The notes under the pieces were generated by a model. It worked only from the letters and a program-made list of their open reading frames with translations, was not told the origin of the DNA and searched no databases. The translations under genes and the position numbers were made by a program. A DNA stretch of 64,000 nucleotides, from contig QGGY01000005.1 in assembly GCA_003148945.1 (NCBI GenBank), forward strand, positions 62,001 through 126,000, written 5' to 3'. The stretch comes from Murimonas intestini. Lineage in GTDB: Bacteria; Bacillota; Clostridia; Lachnospirales; Lachnospiraceae. Shown in pieces: positions 27,701 to 34,737 of the stretch. Within the stretch, counting starts at the first letter, position 1. Each line of letters opens with the position of its first letter.

Positions 27701-27821
27701 TGGACATTTCATTTTTCAGCGTAACGTCCGTGTGCATTCCTTCTGCCAGCCACCAGCGGATATCAGGGCGGTATTTCTTGTCAGGTGTCTTTAATATATC
27801 TGATTTCAAATGATTGTTCAT
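24720..27821 (-). CDS. Large glycoside hydrolase, GH106-like (putative alpha-L-rhamnosidase)
   Basis: A 1033-residue protein. The N-terminus (RPDIRWWLAEGMHTDVTLKNEMSMLDESGFGAIEF, then EATQRSMGVSMTSGTNWSNANL) has the arrangement of GH106 catalytic TIM-barrels, with SLELSTFG and FRSRRGYDLTPYLP further on. A galactose-binding-like beta domain occupies roughly residues 870-1000 (PEVSGVGYYTARVTLPSDW, IYVNGHKAG, PGENTILVEVSSTLNNRLL). No signal peptide. It should cleave rhamnosides or related deoxy-sugars of plant glycans, but GH106 relatives vary, so specificity is uncertain. It is divergent from an AraC gene. Confidence 0.82.
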   Translation of the reverse strand: MNNHLKSDILKTPDKKYRPDIRWWLAEGMHTDVTLKNEMSMLDESGFGAIEFLAMDEPGADSALYGWGSEEWVHDSQLLVAEATQRSMGVSMTSGTNWSNANLTTITPDDKAAAKELNYVTELVKAGKTRSGEIPRAKTVMPNVHRQDLEAAVAVRKLGETDGKQYLDKDSFYILTDNVTEGQLSWTAPTDGDYLLFYFWIHGTGQTAGPSVSTSYTVNYIDRYGAEAVIDYWGSEILTPKLQEDLFKNGRGMMYMDSLELSTFGAGGQFWGYHFLDEFRSRRGYDLTPYLPFIVKDGGMMCLYYHYHYFMEDEVFAEKLHNDVYQTMTDLYMDNMLKPLQEWLHTVGMTLRAEISYGLPFEISQPGKYVDGIETESLEFASQIEPYRNLAGPAHIYNRTYSSETGATMLNYMMGMDFYTQIIFTQFAAGVTKTVLHGYASIAGSEESTYWPGHEGMWPVFSERFGSRQPSYQHYKDWTGMITRFQMLLRQGKPRMDLGILRLDYNFNNLYFTGKNEKELYEHDLMRGNEGVFWKDMKLQNSGYTWDYFAPQILEEDFVDFSDGELLHDGPGYQALIIYQTCLPLSSARKLCQMAKKGLPILFVNGVTETTRPFSDTFHAKAAAITPFNDGMDRELEHIINEMKSLPNVRELDGQADVYKALISLGIRPRTEFAEENKNILTLLREEGSKTYFYAYNMMYTEEEPFSFTVSVRGEGKPYKIDCWNGEITEPGYYKKASGNTVLDLKLAPGEACLYVIDMCENNDLHAVTLNPCHESLTSDSVSSSGMSSGCYTLTKENGRFLARVFESGEYSFTLQDGSLKSFSADVPDNIPIPLWDLSVEDWNEGDKVTITEDRGLGIVTKEVYYETTKDMLHAGTVSLKPWKDIPRIGPEVSGVGYYTARVTLPSDWSEANGVVLEIGSVNGNTAAIYVNGHKAGAFNMQSLQADISEWLIPGENTILVEVSSTLNNRLLARGYFDLVEERTLVRQNNASNSTDTEDGEGGGLSFNISSQVHDYGMTGDVSLKTYTRVFID

Positions 27822-27980
27822 AAACTGCCTCCTTTTGCTTTCATGAGAGAGATTAATACTTGCATTTTAAATATAAGATTTTATAATATAAGATACAATA
27901 CTAAAACTTGCTGAAGTATATAAAAATCTTGCTGCGAAAGCTGCGGCGCTGAGGATATGGCTTAGAAAGGGGGATGCAGT

Positions 27981-28973
27981 ATGTTTGATAATATCAGGTT
28001 TTCAACATATTATACAAAGCAGACGCTGACAGGGGCGAATATGAGAGAATTAAACCCATTTGGGGGAGAGGAGCCTGATTACATCATCAGGGGAAGTCTG
28101 TTCGCCATCAGCGGGAATATCAAATCCTTGCCTGCTATACCGGTCAGTGAGCACACAATGGAGCACTCATATTACGTTCAGACATTTTCTGTCATGACAT
28201 GTGATGAGAAGTACTACACGAAAAGAAAAGACTGTGATTCTTATCTGATCCTTTATACGTATGAGGGCGAAGGGGTGCTGGAATATGAAGGGAAATCCTA
28301 CCCTCAGAAACCTGGGGATGGATTTTTTATAGACTGCCGGAAGCCTCATTTTTACAAAACTGCAGGTTCAAAATGGGTCCACAGTGACCTTCATTTCAGG
28401 GGAAAGCCCATGGGTTCCGTCTATGAAGAGTACTGCAGCATTAACGGACCGGCTTTTAAGGAGCCGGTCACGGGGAAGTATCAGAATATGCTGGAAAAGC
28501 TGGCAGTTCTGCTGAGTGTGTTTTCGCCTTACAGAGAGTTTCAGATATCGAATCTTCTGAGTAATATTGTGACACATATCCTGGTGTCCACATCGGAGAA
28601 TGCGCGTGAGGGACAGTCTGTGCCGCAGAATCTCAGATATCTGATCCAATATATGGAAAATCATTATTTCAGGGAACTTTCTCTGGACTTTTTGGCTTCT
28701 TTTTCAGGGATCAGCAAATTCCATCTGTCAAGGGAATTCCACAAATATATGGGATGTCCGCCGAAAGAATATATCATCCGGCTGAGAATGCAGAATGCAA
28801 GATTTCTTCTGGAAAATACAGACATGCCCGCAGGCCGGATCGCGGGCATGATAGGCATGAAAAGTGAGAGCAGCTTTGTACAGACATTTAAAAAGCGCGT
28901 GGGGGCTACACCTGGGGAATACAGGAAAAAGTATACTCATTCAGGTCCCCTTGATGCAGAAGAATTAGAATGA
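27981..28973 (+). CDS. AraC-family regulator, probable controller of the GH106-like gene
   Basis: A 330-residue regulator with cupin-type N-terminal domain (LILYTYEGEGVLEYEGKSYPQKPGDGFFIDCRKPHFY) and C-terminal helix-turn-helix pair (LSLDFLASFSGISKFHLSREFHKYMG; AGRIAGMIGMKSESSFVQTFKKRVGATPGEY). It faces the GH106-like gene across 159 bp. Its 3' end overlaps by ~37 bp the end of a decayed AraC fragment on the opposite strand. Confidence 0.9.
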   Translation: MFDNIRFSTYYTKQTLTGANMRELNPFGGEEPDYIIRGSLFAISGNIKSLPAIPVSEHTMEHSYYVQTFSVMTCDEKYYTKRKDCDSYLILYTYEGEGVLEYEGKSYPQKPGDGFFIDCRKPHFYKTAGSKWVHSDLHFRGKPMGSVYEEYCSINGPAFKEPVTGKYQNMLEKLAVLLSVFSPYREFQISNLLSNIVTHILVSTSENAREGQSVPQNLRYLIQYMENHYFRELSLDFLASFSGISKFHLSREFHKYMGCPPKEYIIRLRMQNARFLLENTDMPAGRIAGMIGMKSESSFVQTFKKRVGATPGEYRKKYTHSGPLDAEELE

Positions 28974-29250
28974 TATTCACTCGGCGAGCACCCATATATC
29001 TTCTTGAATTTTTTGCTGAAATAAAAGACATCGGAATATCCGGCCATTTCAGCGATATCGGTGATCCGGTGACATCCTTTTTCCAGTAACCGGACGGCTT
29101 CCTTCATCCGCACCTTTGTTATATGCTGCGAGACAGGATAGTAATTTATCTTTTTGAAGACAACTCCCAGATACGAAGAGTTCAGTCCCAGATATTCTGC
29201 GATCTGGTTGACGGACAGATCCTGATTATTATAATTTTCATCGATCTCAA
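28937..29250 (-). pseudogene. Truncated AraC-type regulator (C-terminal fragment)
   Basis: The minus strand encodes about 100 residues of a double helix-turn-helix with no start: NQDLSVNQIAEYLGLNSSYL, then RITDIAEMAGYSDVFYFSKK and FKKIYGCSPSEYH, ending at TGA 28937-28939. No ATG with a ribosome site opens it, and the upstream side runs straight into a fragment of an unrelated gene on the other strand, so it is a deletion remnant. Confidence 0.8.
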
Positions 29251-29469
29251 TCCACCTGCCATCACAATAATAAGAATCTGATGCAGCTGGCTGAAGAATT
29301 CATCCAACTGGATGCCACAGAACCCAGCATATTTTACGTATGGGGCCACAGCTATGAATTTGACGTGGACGGCACCTGGGGTAAGCTGGAAGAATTCTGT
29401 GCCAGGATCAGTAACCAAAGCGACATCTTCTATGGCACAAATTCAGAAGTTCTGCTGTGCAGTGAATGA
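29245..29469 (+). pseudogene. Polysaccharide deacetylase remnant (C-terminal fragment)
   Basis: The plus frame reads CHHNNKNLMQLAEEFIQLD, then IFYVWGHSYEFDVDG and SDIFYGTNSEVLL, the C-terminal signature of NodB-type polysaccharide deacetylases, ending at TGA 29467-29469. The catalytic part is absent. It abuts the AraC fragment tail-to-tail side by side, so a deletion fused two old genes here. Confidence 0.75.
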
Positions 29470-29643
29470 TCATATAAATGCTTTTTTTGAGATAGAATAC
29501 TCTAAGTTTTAGAGTGTTTTATCTTGAAAATTAAGGGTATCCCGGATATTAAAAAAAGATTATAATGTATCTTAGATGAAAGTGGGACATCCCACAGAAA
29601 ATGAGCTCACAGAGCACATAGAAGACAGAAGGGAGAAATTAAG

Positions 29644-31974
29644 ATGAAATTTGGCAACGGCTGCTGGCTGCAGAAAGAAGGCTGTGAATGCTTCGCCCCT
29701 GCACAGGCATATTTTGTAAAAAAAGAAGATACGAAGGTGACTATCTGCGCACCCACAGGAAGGATCAATCACAGGGGAGATACGCTTGGAGGAATCAACC
29801 TGACACTGGAGATCACTTCCCCTATGCCGGAGGTGCTCCGTCTAAAAACATCACATTTTCTGGGAGTACAGAAAAAATCACCCGAATTTGAATTAAATAT
29901 ACATGAAGATCTTCCCCTTGATGTGACAGAGGATGATGAGACAATAACAGTCAGAAGCGGAAGCCTGAGTCTGGCAATCACGAAAAATAACTGGTCCATG
30001 ACATACACAAGAGGCAATGAGAAGCTTACAAAAAGCGCGGGACAGGATCTGGCGTTCATGAAGACTGACTGGAAGGGATTCGCATATGACAAGGGCAGTG
30101 ATGATGCCTATATGCGCCAGCAGCTGGGACTTGGCGTGGGTGAGCTGGTCTATGGCCTGGGTGAGAGGTTTACGCCGTTTGTTAAAAACGGCCAGTCTGT
30201 GGATATCTGGAATGAAGACGGAGGAACAAGCACTGAACAGTCTTATAAGAATATCCCGTTCTATCTGACAAATAAAGGGTACGGTGTGTTTGTAAACCAT
30301 CCAGAGAAGGTATCCTTTGAGGTGGCGGCTGAGCAGGTGACGAAGGTGGAATTTTCAGTTCCGGGTGAGAGCCTTGATTATTTCCTCATAAACGGGCCGA
30401 CTATGAAGGAAGTACTCATGCGTTATACAGACCTTACAGGAAAGCCGTCCCTGCCTGCACCGTGGACCTTTGGACTGTGGCTGTCCACTTCCTTTACAAC
30501 GAATTACGATGAAGAGACTGTTATGAGTTTTATTGACGGGATGCTGGATCGGGATATTCCTCTTCGTGTATTCCACTTTGACTGCTTCTGGATGAAAGAA
30601 TTCCACTGGTCAGATTTTATATGGGATGCAAGAGTGTTCCCTGACCCTGAAGGAATGCTGAAGAGGATAAAGGATAAGGGGCTGAACGTCTGCGTCTGGA
30701 TCAATCCATATATAGGACAGGAATCTGCCTTGTTTGAAGAAGGAGTCAGGAGGGGATATTTCCTGAAGCGTCCGGGCGGGGATGTATGGCAGTGGGATAT
30801 GTGGCAGCCGGGAATGGCAATTGTAGATTTTACAAACCCCGAAGCATGCAGATGGTATCAGGATAAGCTGGAAGTCCTGCTGGATATGGGGGTTGACTGC
30901 TTTAAGACGGATTTCGGTGAGAGGATACCTGCAGATGCAGTTTACTATGACGGAGCAGATCCTGTGAAGATGCATAATTTCTATACATATCTCTATAACA
31001 AGACTGTTTTTGAACTGCTTCAGAGAAAAAGAGGGGAGAAGGAGGCAGTGCTGTTCGCACGTTCTGCTACAGTAGGAGGACAGAAATTTCCTGTACACTG
31101 GGGAGGAGACTGCTGGTCTGACTATGAGTCCATGGAAGAGAGCCTCAGGGGCGGCCTTTCTCTGACAATGTCTGGTTTTGGATTCTGGAGCCATGATATA
31201 GGAGGATTCGAGAGCACGTCCACACCGGATGTGTATAAGAGGTGGGCGGCTTTTGGACTTTTGTCTACTCACAGCCGCCTGCACGGCAGCACTTCTTACA
31301 GAGTGCCGTGGGCATATGATGAGGAAGCCGTGGATGTGGTGAGATTTTTTACTAAGCTGAAGGCAAAACTTATGCCTTATCTGTATGCAGGGGCAGTATA
31401 TACATCCGGGACAGGTGTGCCGCTTATGCGGAGCATGGTGCTGGAATTTACAGGGGACAGGACCTGCCATTATACAGACCGCCAGTACATGCTGGGGGAC
31501 AGCCTTCTTGCAGCTCCTGTTTTCAGGGAAGACAGTGTGGCAGAATATTATCTTCCCAAGGGAACATGGACCAGCTTTCTGACCGGGGAGGAGAAAGAGG
31601 GAGGCGGCTGGCAGGAGGAGATACACGGATATCTGAGTATTCCTCTTCTGGTAAGGGAAAATACAATTCTGCCTGTGGGAGCCTGCGATACGCGTGCCGA
31701 CTACGACTATGGATATGGGGCAGAGCTTCGGGTATACAGTCTGAAAGATGCAGCACAGGTGACAGTGTTTGGCATGGACGCCGCTCCTGAGATAGAGGCC
31801 AGGGCAGCCAGAGAGGGGAATCGTATAATATTTACAGCAAAAGCGGCCTGTCCTTATACTGTCCGTCTTGTTAATGTGAAGGCAGCTGGTGTGTCAGGGG
31901 TAGAGTATGAGTATGATGGAAATGATACAGTAATCAGGCCCGGCGGTGAAAAAGAAATCGTAATTGAGATTTAA
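29644..31974 (+). CDS. Alpha-xylosidase/alpha-glucosidase, GH31
   Basis: A 776-residue enzyme of YicI size. The nucleophile Asp lies in CFKTDFGERIP, the GH31 alpha-xylosidase form; LPAPWTFGLWLSTSF, FHFDCFWMKEFHWSDFIWD and WSHDIGGFE are further family blocks. The acid/base Asp is expected in the HWGGDCWSDYESM region. It has no signal peptide and should remove alpha-1,6-xylose from xyloglucan oligosaccharides. ATG 29644 follows GGGAGA. No regulator lies next to it; upstream are two gene remnants and a TATAAT at 29561-29566. Confidence 0.93.
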   Translation: MKFGNGCWLQKEGCECFAPAQAYFVKKEDTKVTICAPTGRINHRGDTLGGINLTLEITSPMPEVLRLKTSHFLGVQKKSPEFELNIHEDLPLDVTEDDETITVRSGSLSLAITKNNWSMTYTRGNEKLTKSAGQDLAFMKTDWKGFAYDKGSDDAYMRQQLGLGVGELVYGLGERFTPFVKNGQSVDIWNEDGGTSTEQSYKNIPFYLTNKGYGVFVNHPEKVSFEVAAEQVTKVEFSVPGESLDYFLINGPTMKEVLMRYTDLTGKPSLPAPWTFGLWLSTSFTTNYDEETVMSFIDGMLDRDIPLRVFHFDCFWMKEFHWSDFIWDARVFPDPEGMLKRIKDKGLNVCVWINPYIGQESALFEEGVRRGYFLKRPGGDVWQWDMWQPGMAIVDFTNPEACRWYQDKLEVLLDMGVDCFKTDFGERIPADAVYYDGADPVKMHNFYTYLYNKTVFELLQRKRGEKEAVLFARSATVGGQKFPVHWGGDCWSDYESMEESLRGGLSLTMSGFGFWSHDIGGFESTSTPDVYKRWAAFGLLSTHSRLHGSTSYRVPWAYDEEAVDVVRFFTKLKAKLMPYLYAGAVYTSGTGVPLMRSMVLEFTGDRTCHYTDRQYMLGDSLLAAPVFREDSVAEYYLPKGTWTSFLTGEEKEGGGWQEEIHGYLSIPLLVRENTILPVGACDTRADYDYGYGAELRVYSLKDAAQVTVFGMDAAPEIEARAAREGNRIIFTAKAACPYTVRLVNVKAAGVSGVEYEYDGNDTVIRPGGEKEIVIEI

Positions 31975-32017
31975 GGCAGACCACCTGCCCCTGTAGCGAT
32001 TTTGGTTTAAAACCGCG

Positions 32018-32087
32018 TTTGACGATGTGATTTTTCTGCACTTCTATAATGTTTAACAGGTCTGTGCATTTACTGCACAGACCTGTT
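32018..32087 (+). repeat. Dispersed element, copy 3
   Basis: TTTGACGATGTGATTTTTCT begins at 32018 and the segment ends in the hairpin AACAGGTCTGTGCA/TGCACAGACCTGTT (32055-32087). Both parts match the interior of the MITE at 19601-19732 read on its minus strand. Inverted ends and target duplication are not evident, so this is an older or shortened copy. The 14-bp hairpin, 81 bp past the GH31 stop, may also end that transcript. Confidence 0.6.
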
Positions 32088-32099
32088 CGAATGTCCGAA

Positions 32100-32210
32100 T
32101 TATTTTTCTTTCTCATTTTTCTTTTTTTTGCTCCACCAAGTAGCAGTCAATGAACATCCCCCGCCTAAAACCAGCAAAATGATTAAAATATATATCCATA
32201 AATTATCCAT
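32100..32210 (-). CDS. 36-residue single-pass membrane peptide
   Basis: ATG at 32208-32210 follows GGAAGGGGG and opens MDNLWIYILIILLVLGGGCS, a single hydrophobic segment, then a tryptophan pair and a lysine-rich tail (KKKKNEKEK). Size and build resemble type I toxin or small regulatory membrane peptides, but no antisense RNA or known family is apparent. It precedes nothing on its strand and may be cotranscribed with the membrane/XRE pair (163-nt gap, so doubtful). Confidence 0.5.
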   Translation of the reverse strand: MDNLWIYILIILLVLGGGCSLTATWWSKKKKNEKEK

Positions 32211-32373
32211 TATATCTTCCCCCTTCCCAGACAATGTATTTTATTTACGGTTTTGCCTGTCTTTACTGATAGTATAATTTATTTATAACTATAAGTCAAT
32301 TATTTCTTACATAAAGTTTAAAACAATAACCTGTTACATTAATTCTGTAAACAGGTTAGATCTCAGCGATGGG

Positions 32374-32703
32374 TTATCTTTTTATCCTCAGTACTGCTGC
32401 ATTAATAATTATTGTAAGCAATGTAATGTCATATGTTAGGGTTATTGCACTAGTATAGATCAGAGGGTCACTTGTAATTGAATATGTATAGTAAGAACAT
32501 ATATTTAACAGAACAAACAGCATGATTATTCCCCTGACACAAGAGGTGGCAATTATTCCCCGTCCCCGTTCATCTCTGCCTTCCTTTGAAAAATAAAATA
32601 CAATAAATATAGCCGTTAGCACAAAAAGCAGTATTTTACAGACAACAATAAACGTCATATTTTTAAACAGCTCCATAATAATAATTGGCATTTTTAATTC
32701 CAT
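32374..32703 (-). CDS. Small polytopic membrane protein
   Basis: A 109-residue protein with three or four hydrophobic segments (~14-37, ~50-70, ~80-103) and the cytoplasmic loop KEGRDERGRGIIATS. Similar membrane proteins with a DER motif are often encoded beside compact XRE regulators in Firmicutes, as here, where the regulator gene ends 94 nt upstream. I do not know its function. The start has an AGGTGG site. Confidence 0.65.
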   Translation of the reverse strand: MELKMPIIIMELFKNMTFIVVCKILLFVLTAIFIVFYFSKEGRDERGRGIIATSCVRGIIMLFVLLNICSYYTYSITSDPLIYTSAITLTYDITLLTIIINAAVLRIKR

Positions 32704-32796
32704 TCCATTTCCACCTCTCCCTGAGTTAACATTCTTTATTACTTTGAGTTATGCCGGCAGCAGTTATCCGACAAGTATTATATAGCTCATAAAGTA

Positions 32797-33027
32797 TCAT
32801 TTAGGCAATACCTCCTGAAAATCGAATAAATCTTCTATGGTAACATTAAATACCTTTGCAATACTGTAAGCTAAAAGCATTGACGGATTATATCTATTTC
32901 GTTCAAGCTGTATGATAGTCTGACGTGATACGCCTACAAGGTCGGCAAGTTCCTGCTGGCTCATTCTTTTCGTAGCCCTGAAAACATGAATCTTGCTATC
33001 AAATTTATACTTATCTAATTTTGCCAC
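32797..33027 (-). CDS. XRE-family helix-turn-helix regulator (compact)
   Basis: A 76-residue Cro/CI-like protein: MSQQELADLVGVSRQTIIQLERNRYNPSMLLAYSIAKVFNVTIEDLF covers all five helices of the fold, typical of the YgzD-like group. A GGAGGCGG-type site precedes the start. It probably controls the adjacent membrane protein gene and itself. Confidence 0.9.
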   Translation of the reverse strand: MAKLDKYKFDSKIHVFRATKRMSQQELADLVGVSRQTIIQLERNRYNPSMLLAYSIAKVFNVTIEDLFDFQEVLPK

Positions 33028-33120
33028 ATATGCACCGCCTCCACTGAAATAATCTGCTGTTGATTATAACATATTTCTAACACTATGTGAAATATATTTT
33101 ATTCCCGGATCAACAAAAAT

Positions 33121-33152
33121 AGCGTGCATTCCTTATACAGAAAATGCACGCT
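33121..33152 (-). terminator. Terminator of the ferritin-ferredoxin operon
   Basis: AGCGTGCATT (33121-33130) pairs exactly with AATGCACGCT (33143-33152). Read on the minus strand the stem is followed by ATTTTTG, so it ends the transcript of the two iron genes to its right. Confidence 0.8.
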
Positions 33153-33191
33153 TTCGTTTAATTTACTATCTTCCGATTACCATTTTGAGGA

Positions 33192-33392
33192 TTAAAAAAT
33201 AGAATTTTCTTTCTTTTTCTTCAGCTGTTTTTTTGCGTATTTTTTTACCTTACATTCGCAGTGTCCACAGCCCTTTCCGGCTTTTGTGGCCTTTTTTATA
33301 TCTTTGAAGCTGCCGGCGCCTTCAGCTATTGCATCCTTTATATCTTTTTTTGTCACCTTCAGACAGGGACAGAGGTATTTATCTTTGCTCAT
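33192..33392 (-). CDS. BFD-like [2Fe-2S] protein
   Basis: A 66-residue protein from ATG 33392, which has GAGGTGGA upstream; longer frames are unsupported. Four cysteines fit the bacterioferritin-associated-ferredoxin pattern (C-x-C in YLCPCLKVTKKDI, then GCGHCEC), with the helical stretch AIAEGAGSFKDIKKATKAGKG between. The tail is strongly basic (KKYAKKQLKKKKEN). It starts 7 nt after the ferritin stop, so I infer electron delivery to ferritin for iron release. Confidence 0.85.
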   Translation of the reverse strand: MSKDKYLCPCLKVTKKDIKDAIAEGAGSFKDIKKATKAGKGCGHCECKVKKYAKKQLKKKKENSIF

Positions 33393-33399
33393 ATCCACC

Positions 33400-33912
33400 T
33401 CACAGTACAAGAGAAGGGGCAGTATATACCCGTGCGGCCAGCTCTGAGTCCAGCATATAGAGTCCCTTGGAATCATGGCCGAACAGTTCGAATTTCCTTA
33501 TCAGGTCCTCAGAATTTTTCTCTTCCTCGCCCTGCTCCTTTACAAACCAGTCCAGGAACTGCATGGTCCTGAAATCCTTCACTGTATAGGCAGCGTCATA
33601 AATATTATGGATAAGCCCTGTCACATATCTTTCGTGCTCCAGTCCGGCCGCCAGGGGCTGGTCAAATGCAGAAAACTCCTTGTCTGGCTTAGGGATAGGG
33701 GCCAGCGTTACCTTCATGCTGTTGTTCTGAAGATACTGGGTGAAGAGTATTGCGTGGTCACGCTCTTCCTGGGCCTGTACATTGAACCAGTTGGCAAATC
33801 CGTCAAGCCCCTCGTTCTTATAATAAATTGAAAAATCCAGATAGAGATAGGCAGAATAAAATTCTTTATTTATCTGTTCGTTAAGCAAATCAGCTACTTT
33901 TTTGTCTAGCAT
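33400..33912 (-). CDS. ftnA: Ferritin (FtnA type)
   Basis: A 170-residue four-helix-bundle iron-storage protein. Ferroxidase-site ligands are visible: Glu17 in NEQINKEFYSAY, the Glu-Arg-Asp-His block in VQAQEERDHAILF, and Glu/Gln in WFVKEQGEEEKNSEDLI. No haem-binding methionine pattern of bacterioferritins is obvious, so it is the non-haem type. It oxidises Fe(II) and stores Fe(III) in a 24-mer shell. The BFD-like gene follows in the same operon. Confidence 0.95.
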   Translation of the reverse strand: MLDKKVADLLNEQINKEFYSAYLYLDFSIYYKNEGLDGFANWFNVQAQEERDHAILFTQYLQNNSMKVTLAPIPKPDKEFSAFDQPLAAGLEHERYVTGLIHNIYDAAYTVKDFRTMQFLDWFVKEQGEEEKNSEDLIRKFELFGHDSKGLYMLDSELAARVYTAPSLVL

Positions 33913-33954
33913 TTTATGAGACCTCCTTTATTTGTGCAAGCAGCGGGCCAAAGT

Positions 33955-33994
33955 CAAACCTGCTTTGCCTTGGCGGCTTCCCCGAGGGTCAAAT
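33955..33994. repeat. GC-rich hairpin repeat, copy 2
   Basis: CTTGGCGGCTTCCCCGAGGG is closely similar to the core of the element at 24654-24696, and is bounded by TTTG/CAAA rather than TTGACC/GGTCAA. Here it lies upstream of the ferritin gene, not at a gene end, so the repeat is not simply a terminator. The 328-bp gap 33913-34240 otherwise holds CCCCCGGATTGCTGCGGGG and the promoter at 34133. Confidence 0.5.
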
Positions 33995-34132
33995 ACCCTG
34001 CAGCCTGCAAGTTTAATCCCCCGGATTGCTGCGGGGTTTTAACTATCGCTGCATATGCAGCTATGTAATCTGACAGACATATTATAACATTATACATGGC
34101 ATGGGGCAAGCCTGCAAAAATAAAAGATATTG

Positions 34133-34160
34133 TTGACAATATATGTTTTCCTTATATAAA
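34133..34160 (+). promoter_or_regulatory. Sigma-A promoter before the 150-residue unknown and Na/Pi genes
   Basis: TTGACA at 34133-34138 and TATAAA at 34155-34160 with a 16-bp spacer. Confidence 0.65.
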
Positions 34161-34240
34161 ATGGAGAAGGTATTAAAGAAAACAGCCGCAGCTGTAATGG
34201 AAAACAGCACAGCGGCAGAAGTGGAACAGGGAGAAATTTT

Positions 34241-34693
34241 GTGAAAAAAAGTTCGTTTTGGACAATGATAGTTCTTATATTTGTATGCGGACTGTTTTTT
34301 TTATGTCTGAAAACAGATGATACAATGCCGGATAAAAAGGAGGCTGTTGTTTCTCATAGTTTTTCTGAAGCAGCATCTGAAGAGAGTATGTTAATGGCCT
34401 GGGGAAGCTGGGCAGAGCAGAATATGATCTGGGAGAGAGGCCTGCCGGGAAATGGAACCCATACGAATTTCAGGCTGTCTGCGGTACAGCAGAAGAGTGG
34501 ATACAGTGCGTCTGTTCTTATATGGATGTGCCTTGCCTGCCTTCTGCTGTGCCTGCCGGGAAGACTGAAGCCGTCCTGGATGATGAGCCTGAACAGCAGC
34601 TTTCATATCCGGGATGTCCGGCTGCACAGGATAGATATTGTGTGGCAGTCGGATGGGAAAAAGGGGGTATCTGCCGTCTTGCAGAATTATTAA
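34241..34693 (+). CDS. Membrane-anchored protein of unknown function
   Basis: A 150-residue protein from GTG 34241 (AGGGAGAAA upstream). It has a hydrophobic N-terminus (FWTMIVLIFVCGLFFLCL), a ~65-residue polar section, then a second hydrophobic segment (SVLIWMCLACLLLCLPG) and a short basic tail. I recognise no family. It is cotranscribed with the Na/Pi symporter gene 44 nt downstream, so an accessory role is possible but unsupported. Confidence 0.55.
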   Translation: MKKSSFWTMIVLIFVCGLFFLCLKTDDTMPDKKEAVVSHSFSEAASEESMLMAWGSWAEQNMIWERGLPGNGTHTNFRLSAVQQKSGYSASVLIWMCLACLLLCLPGRLKPSWMMSLNSSFHIRDVRLHRIDIVWQSDGKKGVSAVLQNY

Positions 34694-34737
34694 TTCACAG
34701 CATAGGCTGTGACTAAAATCAGGAGGCAGATACAAAA

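Noticed and set aside
29489-29525. 37-nt hairpin before GH31 as a riboswitch
   Set aside because: It is a single stem with G-U pairs (core ACTCTAA/TTAGAGT) lying before the likely -10 of GH31, so it is outside the leader; at most a weak terminator of the remnant gene.
30610-31626. 338-codon open frame antisense to the GH31 gene
   Set aside because: It is the mirror of a well-supported enzyme, has no ribosome site and its translation shows no domain.
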